A stretch of 64,000 nt of DNA. It comes from Desulfosporosinus meridiei DSM 13257. Its GTDB lineage: Bacteria > Bacillota > Desulfitobacteriia > Desulfitobacteriales > Desulfitobacteriaceae. Position 1 is the stretch's first letter. Each line of letters opens with the position of its first letter. The position numbers were made by a program, and so were the translations under genes. The notes below the pieces were generated by a model. It made no database searches. It was not told the origin of the DNA and worked only from the letters and a program-made list of their open reading frames with translations. Positions 61,717 through 64,000 of this stretch are shown here, in pieces. The stretch lies in the NCBI RefSeq assembly GCF_000231385.2, contig NC_018515.1, forward strand, positions 266,501 through 330,500. Reading direction: 5' to 3'.

Positions 61717-62370
61717 TTGTGTATCGGCTGGTACTTTAAAAGAAATATTGAATACGATAATGAAGAAAGAAATTTTGAATGGAAGGATGTTCGGCCTGTG
61801 ATCAACGTAGTAAATCATAAAGACTTCCTTAATGTGATTAATGAACTACTTTCAGATTCTAATACAGTCCTTGATGTAGGCTGTGGAGTAGGTGAGACTC
61901 TCGAAAAAATTAGTTGTCCAATTAAAATTGGAGTCGATGCGCATCGGCCCTACCTCGAGAATGCTAGGGCGAGTGAAAAGTTTATAAAGTTAAATTTTAG
62001 GGCAGAGCGGCTTAGAGAATTATTTTTGCCTAAGTCAATAGATAGCGTAACTATGATTGATGTTATTGAACATTTTGAGAAAGAGGATGCATTAGATGTC
62101 TTGAGTCAAGTGGAAGAAATTGCAACCAAAAGAGTGGTTATCTTTACTCCAAGAGGTTTCTTTCGACAACTTGATATCGACCATTATAATTTAGGAGGAG
62201 AAAGCTTCCAAAGGCATCGATCAGGATGGGAGGTTGAAGATTTTGAAAAGCTTGGTTATAACACTGTAATTTTTAGCAAGTTCCATGATCATAGTAATAA
62301 GGCTTTTTTAGAGGTCTATGGAAAAAATGCTACACCTGTCGATGCCCTTTTGGCTTGGAAAGATTGTTAA
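61717..62370 (+). CDS. Class I SAM-dependent methyltransferase
   Basis: A 217-residue protein with the SAM-binding motif VLDVGCGVGETLEKI near residue 52, IGVDAHRPYLENAR near 72 and SVTMIDVIEHFEKEDAL near 112. It is of the sugar or lipid methyltransferase type found in O-antigen loci. The start is tentatively TTG 61717, only 3-4 bases after GGAGGG, so the true start is uncertain. It lies between the two paralogous GT4 genes, on the opposite strand. Confidence 0.78.
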   Translation: MCIGWYFKRNIEYDNEERNFEWKDVRPVINVVNHKDFLNVINELLSDSNTVLDVGCGVGETLEKISCPIKIGVDAHRPYLENARASEKFIKLNFRAERLRELFLPKSIDSVTMIDVIEHFEKEDALDVLSQVEEIATKRVVIFTPRGFFRQLDIDHYNLGGESFQRHRSGWEVEDFEKLGYNTVIFSKFHDHSNKAFLEVYGKNATPVDALLAWKDC

Positions 62371-62473
62371 AATACTGGGGTCAAAATTAGAGTTTCGTGT
62401 ATGAGGAACAGACTTTGGAATATATTGTTTACAGAGACTAATAACAGCTTGAATAATACAAGGGATGAGAGTA

Positions 62474-63469
62474 TTAAGATTGGGCTAACTGATAAAGTAA
62501 GGATTCTAACTTATTAGCGGCGTGCCGCCAAGTCCAAGATTGTGCGAACTGTAACCCATTAAGAGCAACACGATTTCGTACTGCTTCCTGAGTTAAAAGA
62601 TGAGCGAGTACAAGGGTTAGTTGATGAGTATCACTAGGGGGGACGAGAAAACAGTTCTCCCCATTTTTTGTATAGTCACGATTCCCGCCGTTGTCAGTTG
62701 TCACTACCGCAGTTCCACAAGCCATCGCCTCTAAGGGAGGCATTGAAAAAGCTTCAAAGTAAGACGTTGAAACAAAAATGTCTGCTTGAGCGTAGAAACG
62801 GGCCATATCGCTGTCTGCTTGAGCTTTCACTATCTCATAGGGAAGAGGTGCTTGGTAGTTTGCTCCTTCCGGGGCTACAACCTGTATATCAAACCCTGGA
62901 ACCAATTGTGATAAACCCCTGCATGCTTCCCAAAAATCTTCCGAGCCTTTCCAAGTGTAGCCATGTTCCCTAGAACGAAGAATGTAAGCAATTGTCAATC
63001 TTCCCGTAGAAAGAGACTTTTTTGGACAGGGTGAAAAAACAGAGGTGTCAACCCCTCCAGGAATAACTGTACTGTTTTTCCCAGTTTCTTGGAGAATTAT
63101 TTGGCGATGCCATTCTGATATGGAGATTATCGGAGCATTGATATGGTAAGAAGCTAACGCTTTTTCCTTTTCGGCAACCCATAAGGGTTCATAACCTAGG
63201 CTAAGTCGTACGACGCGGCCTTTTTTTGATTCCCAGGCTGGAAAAACAGTGGGATAAAAATTTGGAAGCAGAAAATCGGCTGAAGGAATTGTAGAGGGAG
63301 TAAGCTCCTTAACTCTTGTAACCTGTGCTCTCAACGGCCAAGCAACCGCAGCCTTTTCTGGAAGTACAATCTCAACGTTGTGCCCTTTATCCATCATTTC
63401 ATTGGCTAACTGATAAATAAAGCGTGTCCCCCCTGTTTCCAAACTTATAACGGGAAAAACTATTTTCAT
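62474..63469 (-). CDS. GT4 glycosyltransferase, paralogue 2
   Basis: A 331-residue GT-B enzyme closely similar along its whole length to the gene at 60672: MKIVFPVISLETGGTRFIYQ, HGYTWKGSEDFWEA, STSYFEAFSMPPLEAMACGT. The duplication spans a methyltransferase gene on the other strand. ATG 63469 follows TTGGAGGACAAA, almost the same leader as paralogue 1. Sugar specificity unknown. Confidence 0.87.
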   Translation of the reverse strand: MKIVFPVISLETGGTRFIYQLANEMMDKGHNVEIVLPEKAAVAWPLRAQVTRVKELTPSTIPSADFLLPNFYPTVFPAWESKKGRVVRLSLGYEPLWVAEKEKALASYHINAPIISISEWHRQIILQETGKNSTVIPGGVDTSVFSPCPKKSLSTGRLTIAYILRSREHGYTWKGSEDFWEACRGLSQLVPGFDIQVVAPEGANYQAPLPYEIVKAQADSDMARFYAQADIFVSTSYFEAFSMPPLEAMACGTAVVTTDNGGNRDYTKNGENCFLVPPSDTHQLTLVLAHLLTQEAVRNRVALNGLQFAQSWTWRHAANKLESLLYQLAQS

Positions 63470-63655
63470 ATTTTGTCCTCCAAAAAGTTATTGTCTTTTC
63501 AGTCTATGTCATTTCGAGCTGCAAGGTTGCAAGATATATGTAAAAATCCATTATTGATTGAATTATTTCTAGTAGATATATGCTTATGTTTGTGTCAACA
63601 AGGAGTGGACTGCCATAACCTATAGTGATGATATTGGGGGAGGATGGTTCCTATA

Positions 63656-64000
63656 ATGAAAATCTGTGTCGTGGGGTTAGGGAATATTGGGTTTAATTTG
63701 TTCGCTTATCTGGACCAGAAATTTGCTGGAGAGGTCATTGGAGTAGATGTGAATGAAAGCCGAGTAAAAGAGCTGCGACGTCAGGGATATAGAGTAACTA
63801 CGGATTATAGGGCGTTAACAGGCATAGATGTATGGTTAATGGCACCTTCTACGGGTGATCAGGGTCAAAATTTGTTTTCAGCTCTAGAGCATATGATAAT
63901 CCGCCCAGGCTCTTTAATCTCTATTGAATCCACTTTGCCTCCTGGAACTATGGTGCGAATTCGGGAGTTTTTAGAAAAAAAGGGATTTGAATTAGGATCA
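63656..64000 (+). CDS. UDP-sugar/GDP-mannose dehydrogenase family, 5' part
   Basis: The 115 visible codons form the N-terminal NAD-binding domain: MKICVVGLGNIGFNLFAYL, IGVDVNESRVKEL near residue 28, VWLMAPSTGDQ near 60, and the conserved ISIESTLPPGTM near 92. Such enzymes oxidise UDP-glucose or UDP-HexNAc at C6 to uronic acids. The gene runs off the window. ATG 63656 follows GGGGGAGGA at 11 bases. It would supply an acidic sugar to the glycan cluster. Confidence 0.85.
   Translation, partial: MKICVVGLGNIGFNLFAYLDQKFAGEVIGVDVNESRVKELRRQGYRVTTDYRALTGIDVWLMAPSTGDQGQNLFSALEHMIIRPGSLISIESTLPPGTMVRIREFLEKKGFELGS

Overview
The window looks like chromosomal DNA of an anaerobic, spore-forming, low-to-mid GC Firmicute of the Desulfosporosinus/Desulfitobacterium (Peptococcaceae) type. 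This placement is inferred from Gram-positive ribosome binding sites, Spo0E-like regulators, a SAM-I riboswitch, a Tat-exported NiFe uptake hydrogenase, a sulfide-to-homocysteine operon, BclB-like collagen spore-surface proteins and two apparent selenoproteins. No taxonomic marker gene is present, so the genus is a guess.

Region 1 (1-16.2 kb) is housekeeping metabolism. It holds the end of carA, carB, a KhtTU-like K+/H+ antiporter pair, a zinc-ribbon membrane protein, argF with a palindrome over its promoter, argG and argH. A 675-bp gene-free stretch follows, carrying five or six co-oriented DnaA-box sequences. Then come an NAD salvage operon (pncB, nadE, HAD nucleotidase) and murC. carAB and argFGH together supply carbamoyl phosphate and convert ornithine to arginine.

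Region 2 (16.2-34 kb) is mixed. It has a three-gene membrane-bound uptake hydrogenase, tRNA-Thr(CGT), two tiny membrane peptides, two Spo0E-like proteins, an orphan histidine kinase, a UvdE-type endonuclease, an amidase/glucosaminidase, an EamA transporter, and amtB facing a PII gene tail to tail. A peroxiredoxin has UGA at its peroxidatic cysteine codon. A SAM-riboswitch operon encodes the DUF39 / NIL-ferredoxin / UPF0280 set for homocysteine synthesis from sulfide and aspartate semialdehyde. A CapA-like lipoprotein ends the region.

Region 3 (34-64 kb) is a large accessory cluster that I interpret as making and decorating the spore surface. It has at least nine glycosyltransferases (GT4, GT2, a CgeB-like protein and a 1093-residue multidomain enzyme), nucleotide-sugar genes, methyltransferases, a YVTN beta-propeller protein, and a paralogous family sharing one ~110-residue N-terminal domain. 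Two members of that family are solo domains, one is a collagen/BclB protein, one is a long collagen-like protein with a one-base frameshift, and one is a decayed remnant. Inside the reverse-strand glycosyltransferase operon lies a 74-residue DUF1858-type redox protein whose conserved cysteine codon is UGA, followed by a strong hairpin. This second candidate selenoprotein is the most unusual item in the window.
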